From positions 1 to 64,000 of IMG/VR virus record IMGVR_UViG_3300020475_000546: DNA of 64,000 bases; one strand, written 5' to 3'. The translations under genes were made by a program, and so were the position numbers. Below, piece by piece: positions 11,401 through 18,951 of the stretch; position 1 is the first letter of the stretch; each line of letters opens with the position of its first letter. The notes below the pieces were generated by a model. It was not told the origin of the DNA. It saw only the letters and a list, made by a program, of their open reading frames with translations, and searched no databases. Origin of the DNA: a virus.

Positions 11401-14400
11401 GTAGATTTAGCAAATGCAGAAGCATCATCCAGTGTGAAAACACCGCTATTGTAAGTCGTGATAACGCCTTGAACCGATGGCCTTTGACATCTTGAAATCC
11501 ATCTGCCTGTATCAGCCGTAAGGAAATCCCAATACTGGTCTGTAATTTCAATTGACGACACATCGTCAGCCATCCCCCAATCAATAGAAAACCTGCTTTC
11601 GTATGTTTTCATCTGAGGTCTGTTTGTTGCCGTCATGGTGCAATCAATACTCATCTTAGTGGATCGGACTGAGGATAGCGGTGTCCTTGAATCGTTATCC
11701 GAGTTTTCAATTGAATCAACATCGAAAAACATAGACGGGAATAATGGTATTTCGGTAATAGCTCTTGTTGAGGCATAATAGGTGGATGCTTGCTTGTCAT
11801 TCCTAACTGAAGCATTACCACTACCCACTATCCTGTCTTTCCAACCGGGAAATAGCGGGTGTTCGGTGTATGTGGGTTGAATATCTATTCCGCCCTGTCC
11901 TAATCCGCCTAAAGTCAAGCTAACAGTCGGTGTTCCTAAATCTCCTATTTCCTTAATCGGAGAACCCTGACTCAAATTAAAATCTCGTATCGCCCTGCTA
12001 TCTGCAATATCCATCAGTATTGAACGCCCCCTCAATACCAATTGAGTAGTACCCATATCGTCAGATATAGGGGCTACCTCTTCGATTCTTCCTTTCATAA
12101 GATTCAATTCAATTATAGCGGTTGATGAATTGCCACCCCCATCTCTTGTAGTCAGTATATCGTCTAATGTAGCAAATCTGCTTCTCTTAGCTGGATGGAC
12201 TAAGACTAAGCTCTCGTCTGTTTTGAGGTCATTGTCTATCAAATCAAAGCCTGTTAGATTAGACCGTCTAAATGATGCAGGTGTTTGGGTTTGCCCTCTA
12301 TAATCGGTCTGTTTTGACCGTTGTATGTTTTCTATGAATAATGAATGGTATTCCGAGTTGCTTGTGTCATCGGGGGTGTTAGTGCTTGGAACGGGCTTGG
12401 GTCGGCCATATCCTTGAATGCCCGTGCCTACTGTAACTACGCAATCTTCGATATTGATGAAAGGAGAGGGTGTTATGTCGCCTGTCGGTGAAGCTGTTAG
12501 CGAATGGCTTGAGAATGTGCCGTTGAATGATGCTGTTGGAACTGAAATCAGCCCGCCCGGAGCTGTAATCTTGAATAGTATGTCTTTGTGATTAGCAGGT
12601 GTGCTTGAAAAGGGCTTTCTAAGCCATTCTGAGAGCGACTTAGAGCCAAAGTATGCACTACCACAGGGAACGGTCTTACGCACGACCAAATAGCCTGTAT
12701 TCCCTATTGCATGATAGCCCGTAAGTTTGGTGTTGATTCCGCTTCTAAGATTAAACCCTGTTCCAGCTACTACTTCTCCAGTCAAATCTATTGCATCATA
12801 ATAGACTAACACTTTCGAAGGGCCACCTGCACTAACAAGTGCGGTTGGTGATTTGATAACTGCAATCCGAGCTTCCTTCTCTGGGGTTAGGTGTCGGATG
12901 TATGCGTCATTGGTGGGAACGCCATTGGATAATTGAGCTGTATGATCCGTATCTAAGCCCTTTAGCATGAATGGCCTAATATCTTCAACCGCCAAAGCGA
13001 CTATTTCATCACGGGTTGATGCAGAAAAGCTGTTGGTAGCGTATGCCCCTACTCCTGATTCCGTAATTATCCTGTTGAAAGGAACGCTACTTGCATCTGT
13101 AGCTAATACTGATGACGAAGTATTAGTAACTCTTGTAATTCCACCAGAATATACATTCTCAGTAACTTTGACTATATCGTTCTGCCCAATAATAGAGCCA
13201 ATAGACATATCATCGCTAATGTATTCAAACGAGTTAGCAATTCCTTGAACAGTCTGCTTCACCGTCTGCTCATCGGGCTGTGGTAATTTTTTGAGGAAGA
13301 AATCACCATCAACCAATGTGTATGATGTAACACCACCCATAGCTGGATATGTATCAGCAGGGTCAGCTAACACAGTAGCACTATTTGATGAAAGTGTGCG
13401 ACTTTTTGGAGATATGAAATATGCGTCATTGTTGAACTCGGTGCTATCCGAGAATCTTTGATTCTGAGTAAATGTGTATTTTGTAAATGTGTCCTTTGCC
13501 CTTGTTTTCTGACCGCCTACGCTTGCATGGGTATTCTCATTACCTTGATCAATCAATACATCGGATTTTCCTAATACAAACCATACAAGTGCATCCGTGC
13601 TTGGTGGGAACAATGGCTTTTGGGTTTCGGGGAGATTATCAACACCATTGTTCTGCTCATCATTAGCCAAATGAATAGATGTATAACTCAATTTACTATT
13701 TACGAAATCTATTGCAGTAATCCTAACTCTTTCTGGAACTATTGACATGGGATTCATATCAACCGCAGTAGCTGAAGCTGTTGCTACATCATCAGACCAC
13801 CTAATCATCTTGCTTGCCGGACTGGTGCAAAGACCAGTTAGTGGGTGCGTTCCAGAATGGTTGATTATCGCATTTAATGAAGTTGAGGCAACCCCGCTAA
13901 AGTATTCTGCATCGGTTAAGCTCAATGTTCCCGAAGCATACCATGTTTGATTCTTAATGTCCTCCAAATCAACGCCTGTGATGTAAGATGCTAACTTTTC
14001 CAATGCGGTATAACGATCCACACTTGCATTGGGATTAGCTGGATAATCACGGATCTTGAATGTAGTCCCGCTATCGCCTGTGAATGTATGTCCTACTGCT
14101 ACCATAGGTAAAGGCATCAAACCATCATGAGTATCCGGCCCATCTCTCCCTTGATTGGTAACTGCTGCACGGGCATTATCAAAGAAGTAAATATCGGGCA
14201 TTTCAAAATCATCTTCAAATAACCACAGTCCAAGTGTGGTGTCGTTGTTGGTTAATGGTTCTAATTTAGGGTCTGTAATCCCTCGATTCAATCTTATTGA
14301 CTCTATTATCCCCCTAAACTCTCCACCTTGACCCCCTATAAACAAGTCAGAAGATTTCTCAGCTACTAACGGTTTTTCACCTGCGAGATTTTGTTCAGCA

Positions 14401-14921
14401 ACAAGATCGCCATTGATATAACAGCGAATGAACTGCCTTGTGAATTGAGCTGTGAGCATTACCAATGGTTGTTCTCCAAGAGTAAGGTCGTGTGGCTTAT
14501 GCTCACTACCACTATATGTTCCTGAGTTGCTTTGAGTAGCTACAGGTGCATTGTATGTGGTTTCTAAGCGATATGTGCGTTCATCAGTAATAACATCAAA
14601 AACCATCGGCCCAGAAGAAAAAGGATTCCCATAGGTTAGCTTGAATTGTCCGGGTTTTTCAAGAACAACACCACCATAATCTGGGATAATACACGCATCA
14701 ATAGTAAATGAACCTCTAATCGTATTCAACGGATTAGAAATCGAAGGCTCATGCAACCTACCTATTCTTGGTGCATCGCTCTTAGGTGATTTTGCTGTTG
14801 CGGCAAATGCAGGGTGTCTTAGATCTATGCCCGATTCACGGAACTTGCCTGTCGGCACGACTAATCCATCAGTTAGGCCATTTAGCCTAACGGCTTTACC
14901 ATGATAACGAATCAACCCCAT
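8424..14921 (-). CDS. Giant distal-tail protein with LamG-like domains (2165 aa)
   Basis: A 2165-aa protein. The open frame extends to a TTG at 14948, but the ATG at 14921 almost abuts the upstream stop (14923) and is preferred. An N-terminal concanavalin/LamG-like fold is suggested at about residues 50-240 ('SFTIDACIIPDYGGVVLEK', 'IRCYINGDLVAEQ', 'DLFIGGQGGEFRGIIESIRL'). A second one lies in the last 350 residues ('FSISAFFNQG', 'PWGLFLAG', 'SNVAIHNYPLTQADA'). Such jelly-roll domains bind glycans on many phage tail proteins. The middle 1500 residues are beta-rich and unrecognised. Its gene overlaps the next by one base, so the two giants are probably made together. Confidence 0.75.
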   Translation of the reverse strand: MGLIRYHGKAVRLNGLTDGLVVPTGKFRESGIDLRHPAFAATAKSPKSDAPRIGRLHEPSISNPLNTIRGSFTIDACIIPDYGGVVLEKPGQFKLTYGNPFSSGPMVFDVITDERTYRLETTYNAPVATQSNSGTYSGSEHKPHDLTLGEQPLVMLTAQFTRQFIRCYINGDLVAEQNLAGEKPLVAEKSSDLFIGGQGGEFRGIIESIRLNRGITDPKLEPLTNNDTTLGLWLFEDDFEMPDIYFFDNARAAVTNQGRDGPDTHDGLMPLPMVAVGHTFTGDSGTTFKIRDYPANPNASVDRYTALEKLASYITGVDLEDIKNQTWYASGTLSLTDAEYFSGVASTSLNAIINHSGTHPLTGLCTSPASKMIRWSDDVATASATAVDMNPMSIVPERVRITAIDFVNSKLSYTSIHLANDEQNNGVDNLPETQKPLFPPSTDALVWFVLGKSDVLIDQGNENTHASVGGQKTRAKDTFTKYTFTQNQRFSDSTEFNNDAYFISPKSRTLSSNSATVLADPADTYPAMGGVTSYTLVDGDFFLKKLPQPDEQTVKQTVQGIANSFEYISDDMSIGSIIGQNDIVKVTENVYSGGITRVTNTSSSVLATDASSVPFNRIITESGVGAYATNSFSASTRDEIVALAVEDIRPFMLKGLDTDHTAQLSNGVPTNDAYIRHLTPEKEARIAVIKSPTALVSAGGPSKVLVYYDAIDLTGEVVAGTGFNLRSGINTKLTGYHAIGNTGYLVVRKTVPCGSAYFGSKSLSEWLRKPFSSTPANHKDILFKITAPGGLISVPTASFNGTFSSHSLTASPTGDITPSPFINIEDCVVTVGTGIQGYGRPKPVPSTNTPDDTSNSEYHSLFIENIQRSKQTDYRGQTQTPASFRRSNLTGFDLIDNDLKTDESLVLVHPAKRSRFATLDDILTTRDGGGNSSTAIIELNLMKGRIEEVAPISDDMGTTQLVLRGRSILMDIADSRAIRDFNLSQGSPIKEIGDLGTPTVSLTLGGLGQGGIDIQPTYTEHPLFPGWKDRIVGSGNASVRNDKQASTYYASTRAITEIPLFPSMFFDVDSIENSDNDSRTPLSSVRSTKMSIDCTMTATNRPQMKTYESRFSIDWGMADDVSSIEITDQYWDFLTADTGRWISRCQRPSVQGVITTYNSGVFTLDDASAFAKSTLERGSADYCDNTFWITIGEGHPTINDGLGQLVKVTYTNATTLTRVNGIPIRHPVTLADQDSTTPNGLFTGSVATLGGYIHLGVGYVQNADGSNSSTAVTNADFIASLADVIAAYNSAHGTPSSLDGYEFSKLAPLLAEEMATAACNLLGKTSSARQQDPDNVARYLIKEGPNMEAFDWDIAEVQEASADRYTDPPVIMKCSHLSLKGKKSDGSALDYVRPLELDFNDIAVKMGDFNLCVEEVIRRINMAGHPQAKNSQSGSAFDPPPLFATTNADTGTHMGYVRAFMGKDTESRDGEAGASIVIHSTVPGATGRNFCVHINNNTPYAYKPATVIGYGGLSANNSRSYHPNSFPAPLPIGSDGETYVPISTFRGAPHGSIHDAEGNIRSYDGLGGVCKIKTVATPSVVQTSDGNTYALWNGKMVFPQANVSSAVSTGYISGLAVSIKTEDWMKRIGALTSAANKGIMRVKGQLADFEYISQSVGSGTSTNAFYIHKIYPREDLDSFYQIFYEDVGDAATEINNIDVEILWPRLDPNGIVFFGGGHTGVVLDISDGTANDYSSDYKHFLSKGPTGFSGFQNLHETSTASAVLDFTDITNEDTINENTLRGFHHKLIVDSSGNMVDGCRVYVRMNETVASGSHSQNNAQMTEDIYGSPIRVTGTGANFTLVNGPANSVDSADKGIQFNDGGTGEKDQCIALYNYNSGVEAEYGPMADFDCRTDFSISAFFNQGSLSNPTCGPIISGLDSNGRPWGLFLAGKNAGVNQYIQVAFCYATSSGNKKVVFNDVDRGGLRIDRDAWSCVVASKSGDNATIYLANATGLKFGGNNIGGSWDIGTVNLTGMQDITTSRRVHDGGSLSNEVNVSTTSSSSALYVAASIPSALGTTAATKMSLIGVSALKKISFGSSTTTNMIGKMYQHPYDAITSSSYVEMSHIAKKGSDGTFIDASDGANDGRMDISDTLFFSGTLSNVAIHNYPLTQADATALWDAKGVW

Positions 14922-14922
14922 C

Positions 14923-16206
14923 TCAAATACCGACCAATTGCTCAACAACAGCCAAGCTCAATTCATAACTCCAAAATCCATCGCCAGCTTCGTATGAAGG
15001 ATTCCAAGTCAGAAGAGTACAAGGTAATGCAACACCCTGTTCCAAATATGGGTTGGGTCGCACTTTTTCGTTATTTACAATTGACACAGGGTCAAACTCT
15101 CTTGTGTTTTGTGAGGCAGAATAGTTTGTTCCCGGCCCTGCGGGTATTATGAATTGCCTCAATACTTCTTGGCCTGTGCTTGAACTTGCTATTGACTCAT
15201 AAGGAACTCGAACACCTACGATATACTTCTTCACCACTTCGGCATCTTCAATTTGTAAGAACCTTGATGCGTCAAAAGATGCAACGCTATCGGGCAAATC
15301 AATTACATCGCCCGTTAGTGTATTTGGGGAGAGTAAAGCACCACCCGCAGACATATTAGCAAGATTCAGTAATTCTTGCACCTTATCTCCCATTGTCATT
15401 TTATTGGAATTAACGCCACCAGTCATATTGCTAACATAGAACGACTTATCCCATTTAGCTCTTGAACCATCAACCAAAGCGTATGTATTACTACCTGCAT
15501 TCACGCCTTTTTGAATTGAAACCGCAACATCTCCGCCCGATCCTATTGATTTATTCTTGATTAAGATCTGCTCGCCATTATAGACGGTGCTTATATCGCC
15601 TGTTTGGTGAAAATATGAATTATTCATCTGTTGGCCTTTGGCTTGAGATATGGAAAAGGCCGTTGTGAAGGCGGTTGTTGCACCATCAATGGTTATACTT
15701 GCAGAATTGAGTGCATTTACAATAGTAGTAGCAAGAGAGTCTGATGTAGTCGTTGAGCTGATATTTACACCGATTATACTATCTCCTACACTTGATGTTG
15801 TAGTGCCGTTGGCGAGCCTTATGGCAGTAGTTTCTCCTAGCCCTGCATCAAGTTGCCCTTTTGATTTGAATGAAATCTCAACACCGTCTAAATCTGCTTT
15901 TACTGTGTTCCATGCACCTGATGATGTTGAATACTGCCCATACCATGTTGAGCTAGGGATTGTTCCTGAAGCTTGAGATAGATCTATGGTAAAAGCTGAC
16001 CCTGTACCCAATACTTCGCTATCGTCATCTGTAACTATTCCACCTATGCTGATTCCTACATCGGTTAGGTTGGTATCAATACCAAAACGCTGACCTAAGA
16101 ATGGTATCGGTGCAACCGTAGTGTTTCTTTTCAAATCAAAGGTGATGGTATTCGCATCTAACTCGATAATTGAGCTATCCCTTCTAATGAGCTGTATCTT
16201 CGGCAT
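14923..16206 (-). CDS. Distal tail protein, probably directly below the tape measure
   Basis: A 427-aa protein, starting at an ATG preceded by GGGGTGTC, 2 nt after the tape-measure stop. It begins 'MPKIQLIRRDSSIIELDAN', like distal-tail proteins that open with a short beta-strand describing a displaced material frame. It then carries a Ser/Thr/Gly-rich beta region (about residues 60-250) and a C-terminal domain ending 'FWSYELSLAVVEQLVGI'. No enzyme motif is present. The order tape measure, this gene, giant tip proteins fits a Dit-like adaptor in a siphovirus; the family is not recognised from sequence alone. Confidence 0.65.
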   Translation of the reverse strand: MPKIQLIRRDSSIIELDANTITFDLKRNTTVAPIPFLGQRFGIDTNLTDVGISIGGIVTDDDSEVLGTGSAFTIDLSQASGTIPSSTWYGQYSTSSGAWNTVKADLDGVEISFKSKGQLDAGLGETTAIRLANGTTTSSVGDSIIGVNISSTTTSDSLATTIVNALNSASITIDGATTAFTTAFSISQAKGQQMNNSYFHQTGDISTVYNGEQILIKNKSIGSGGDVAVSIQKGVNAGSNTYALVDGSRAKWDKSFYVSNMTGGVNSNKMTMGDKVQELLNLANMSAGGALLSPNTLTGDVIDLPDSVASFDASRFLQIEDAEVVKKYIVGVRVPYESIASSSTGQEVLRQFIIPAGPGTNYSASQNTREFDPVSIVNNEKVRPNPYLEQGVALPCTLLTWNPSYEAGDGFWSYELSLAVVEQLVGI

Positions 16207-16208
16207 TA

Positions 16209-17828
16209 TCAGACACCCCTTGTGAAGCCCATTCCTCTTGACCTATTTCTGAATGTGCGTTGAACCTCTTGACTGACGGCTCTAGCTATATCCTTAGCAT
16301 TACCGCCACCCTTCACAGCGATATTAACCGTGATGTTATCTCCACTACCGCCACCCATTCCTTTGACGGTTACAGGGATAGTCCTACCGTCTGGAAGAGG
16401 AACTACCGCTTCCGTTCCGTGTAATGCGACAGGGTATCCGCTTGTTGGCCCTCTTGATATACCCCCAGAAGCAAACGGATTCAGACTATCTAACAAACCA
16501 CCACCCGCATCCATAAGGCCACCTAATGATATTGAGTCAATTGCATCAATTAACTCATTGATTGGGGACATAACATAATCAATAGCTTCTGTTATTGGAT
16601 CCTTTATTGCATCATACATTGATTCGAATATGCCCGCTACTTCTTCAAATACATACACAAATGGTGCGATAATCGCTTCCCCAATGTTGATGAATATCGC
16701 TACCAAAGAGTCAAACAAATCTCCGGCTATATCCAAAACCTTGCTAAACAAGCCACCGATGATTCCCGGTATGTCACGCCAATTCCCTGTGAATATAGCC
16801 ATCCATACATCTGCAATTGTTTTCATCACGGCAAAAGCGATTCTAAATGCAGCTACTACTATTGCTATTGCCCCCGCAATTACATTTATGATGATTTTAA
16901 CTACACTAACAATTCCAACAGCAATTGGCCCTAAGAAGAATGCGAGAACTTTTGCGGTTAGAACCAATATCTCCCCTACTACGATTACAAAGGGTGGTAA
17001 AACCGCACCTATCCAACCAATCAAATCCGCAAAGAATAGCAATAACCCGCTATTTATCATGAAATCAACAAAACCGCCAAAGATTGCTGATACTGCCGCA
17101 AACACCGAATCAAAGTTTATACCGAAGGCATTCAATATCTCTCCAATGTAACCAAAGACCAATAATACTGCGGTCAAAATGCCTGAATAGCCATCAATAA
17201 TAGCTTGGAATGCACCTGTTTCGGCCATATATGTGAATAATCTAGCGAACTCTCCAATTACCATAGCAATTACATTGAATGCAAACACATAGAATTGCAT
17301 TATTAGTGATATAAGACCCATGATTGCTACTGTTGCTACATTCAGTAAAGGCGACCAGTCTAATGCAAGAATTGTAGCTCCGATAGTCTGAAGATGACCA
17401 ATGACTTCCATTATAGAGTCCTTAATATTTTCAAATGCGGCAAAGAACTCAGGGAACGCTGCCGTAGCCCCTCCTATTGATCCTGTAAATATCACAAGAG
17501 CTGTTGATACCAAAGCAAATATTCCAACAAGGAATAAAATCGTCATTTTCATGGCTTGAAGCGTCTTTGTTAGTGGGCTTAATGCGTCACTCAACGCTTC
17601 AACGGATTCTGTTGTTTCATCAACGGTCTTATCCGTGTCTGTAAATGCCTCAGCTAACAGAATAAGATACTGTTTTGCCTTCATGAATATATCAGTTAGT
17701 GGCCCTAATGTCGTATTCAGAACTTTGTACTTCAATGCGGCTACTTGTGCTTCTTTGCTAGATTTTTTCATCCCAACCATAGCGTTGGCTAATCCACTTA
17801 ACCCGGCTGTAAAATCACCTGCCGCCAT
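16209..17828 (-). CDS. Tail tape measure protein
   Basis: A 539-aa protein with an ATG preceded by GAGGGGAGAGGGAG. The first 100 residues are helical with a coiled-coil-like stretch. Residues about 95-400 contain many hydrophobic segments, as in tape measures that insert in the host membrane during genome entry. The C-terminus has the hallmark 'FASGGISRGPTSGYPVALHG' followed by 'EAVVPLPDGRTIPV', seen in many tape measure proteins. It lies directly after the frameshifted chaperone pair, the canonical position. By the usual rule of about 0.15 nm per residue the tail would be about 80 nm, indicating a siphovirus-like or short contractile tail; no sheath gene is visible. Confidence 0.9.
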   Translation of the reverse strand: MAAGDFTAGLSGLANAMVGMKKSSKEAQVAALKYKVLNTTLGPLTDIFMKAKQYLILLAEAFTDTDKTVDETTESVEALSDALSPLTKTLQAMKMTILFLVGIFALVSTALVIFTGSIGGATAAFPEFFAAFENIKDSIMEVIGHLQTIGATILALDWSPLLNVATVAIMGLISLIMQFYVFAFNVIAMVIGEFARLFTYMAETGAFQAIIDGYSGILTAVLLVFGYIGEILNAFGINFDSVFAAVSAIFGGFVDFMINSGLLLFFADLIGWIGAVLPPFVIVVGEILVLTAKVLAFFLGPIAVGIVSVVKIIINVIAGAIAIVVAAFRIAFAVMKTIADVWMAIFTGNWRDIPGIIGGLFSKVLDIAGDLFDSLVAIFINIGEAIIAPFVYVFEEVAGIFESMYDAIKDPITEAIDYVMSPINELIDAIDSISLGGLMDAGGGLLDSLNPFASGGISRGPTSGYPVALHGTEAVVPLPDGRTIPVTVKGMGGGSGDNITVNIAVKGGGNAKDIARAVSQEVQRTFRNRSRGMGFTRGV

Positions 17829-18554
17829 CTCCCTCTCCCCTCATGTCAGCATTGACACGATCAAAGAAATCTTCCAGCTCCCCCGCATCACTGGTAGTCC
17901 GTATAACACGCCCGCCTTTATTGTTGCCTTTGTTATACTGCCTTTGTTGCTCTTTACGCTGTTTATCCAAAGCTTCTGCCTGTTTTTCTTGCGACACCTG
18001 CACGAACATATAATCGAGCATAACACGATCATATGGTTGGTCATCCCATGAATGAGGTGGGCAATTAAAATGCGTTCCAAGAACAAATCTAATCGTTTGA
18101 AAGGTCAAGGCGTTTGTTTGTTCCTTGCTGAAAGGATTGACCTTCCCTTCACTATCAATATACTTCTTCAAGTTGGGGAAGGTTATCCCAAAGGGGATGT
18201 TTCGCCACCTATGTTCTCCATCAATTGAGTAAGGCTAGGCAATACTGCCTGTAGCTTTGAGCCGACTTCAGGCTTTAGCTTATTCAGATCCGACTTTTTG
18301 ATTTGAGGCTCGGTTTTCACTACACACTTGTTTAGAACATATTTCCAATAACCGCCAAAATCCAATTGGGGGCTAATATCATCTCCCTCCATATTGAACT
18401 CAACGAACTTAGTAAGAGCTTCTTGTTGCTCAATCCAAGATAATGGTTTAATCCAAACCTCAAGGTTGCCCTCTTTGGTTTCTATTGTATGATGATCTGG
18501 ATCACTACTAATTATGAAACGACTACTCAATCGTATCACCTTCTGACTCGCCAT
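17815..18554 (-). CDS. Tail assembly chaperone GT (product of -1 frameshift)
   Basis: The 'T' part is the frame 18171-17815, whose only candidate start is a weak TTG. It lies in the -1 frame relative to the chaperone that ends at 18183. A CCCTTTG slippery heptamer (18195-18189) lies two codons before that stop. Slippage there would produce a fusion whose sequence after the slip begins GITFPNLKKYID and ends at 17815. The T domain is charged and helical with a Lys/Gln-rich stretch ('DKQRKEQQRQYNKG'). This is the lambda G/GT arrangement, in which a minority frameshift product recruits tail tube subunits to the tape measure. Its 3' end overlaps the tape measure gene. Confidence 0.75.
17844..17857. 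promoter_or_regulatory. Inverted repeat element 4 (TGTCA-GCAT-TGACA)
   Basis: A perfect 5-bp inverted repeat with the 4-nt spacer GCAT. It lies inside the last codons of the frameshifted chaperone and directly before the GAGGGGAGAGGGAG ribosome binding site of the tape measure gene (ATG 17828). The spacer and arms match element 1 on the opposite strand. As an mRNA hairpin it would sit next to the tape-measure start, as element 1 does for the gene at 189. Confidence 0.55.
18183..18554 (-). CDS. Tail assembly chaperone G
   Basis: A 123-aa protein starting at the ATG at 18554, which overlaps the upstream SAP-domain gene by 32 nt. The segment 'GNLEVWIKPLSWIEQQEALTKF' followed by a helical region is the common look of tail assembly chaperone N-terminal domains. 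It sits immediately before the frameshifted T frame and the tape measure, where this chaperone is nearly always encoded. Normal termination at TAA (18185-18183) gives the major product; slippage at 18195-18189 gives the GT fusion. Confidence 0.75.
   Translation of the reverse strand: MASQKVIRLSSRFIISSDPDHHTIETKEGNLEVWIKPLSWIEQQEALTKFVEFNMEGDDISPQLDFGGYWKYVLNKCVVKTEPQIKKSDLNKLKPEVGSKLQAVLPSLTQLMENIGGETSPLG
18189..18195 (-). other. Programmed -1 ribosomal frameshift slippery site
   Basis: In the zero frame the codons read T-CC, CCT, TTG, GGA, TAA. The heptamer C-CCT-TTG fits the X-XXY-YYZ slippery pattern exactly. A slip of -1 leads into the open frame ending at 17815, and the zero-frame stop follows after one more codon (GGA). 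The known G/GT logic and the lack of an ATG for the downstream frame support use of this site. Confidence 0.75.
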
Positions 18555-18912
18555 CAACCGCTATTTCATCAGACTCCCCCGAATCCTCCACAGCTTCTTC
18601 CACTACAACCCCAACACCATCGGGGTTGGATGCTTCCCAAGCCCTAAGTCGAGTAATTAAATCGCTCTTGTTACCATAAATTGGCTCTCCCCTTTCTGTT
18701 AAGAGAACTCTCAAATCTACTACCGTCAAACTTTCGTAATTATCAGTCACAACCGCTTCCGCTTCAACCTCAACAGGGATAAACAAAGAACCAGTCCAAG
18801 ATAGCCCTGCTGAGCTTAAACCACCCGCAGATGTTATTGTTCCCGTTTCATCAATAGTCCAATCAACAAGGTGGCTTGAACCACCGACAATTACTGTTCC
18901 ATGTATCCTCAT
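18523..18912 (-). CDS. Small tail-region protein with SAP domain
   Basis: A 129-aa protein with ATG at 18912. Residues 1-55 are beta-rich ('MRIHGTVIVGGSSHLVDW'). Residues about 60-93 fit a SAP motif: leucines spaced as in 'LTVVDLRVLLTERG', then 'GNKSDLITRLRAWEA'. The C-terminus is an acidic tail. SAP domains are 35-residue helix-extended loop-helix modules that usually bind DNA. Their presence on a protein encoded between tail tube and tail chaperones is unexpected. It could be a tail-terminator-like or a DNA-contacting protein inside the tail; the fold call is good, the role is open. Confidence 0.7.
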   Translation of the reverse strand: MRIHGTVIVGGSSHLVDWTIDETGTITSAGGLSSAGLSWTGSLFIPVEVEAEAVVTDNYESLTVVDLRVLLTERGEPIYGNKSDLITRLRAWEASNPDGVGVVVEEAVEDSGESDEIAVDGESEGDTIE

Positions 18913-18951
18913 TGTATCATCTCATCTTTCTCTCTTTCATAACAGTTTTCA

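Noticed and set aside
15061-15085. TTGAC-N5-GTCAA inverted repeat inside the distal tail gene
   Set aside because: Different half-sites and spacer from the four elements, in mid-gene; likely chance.
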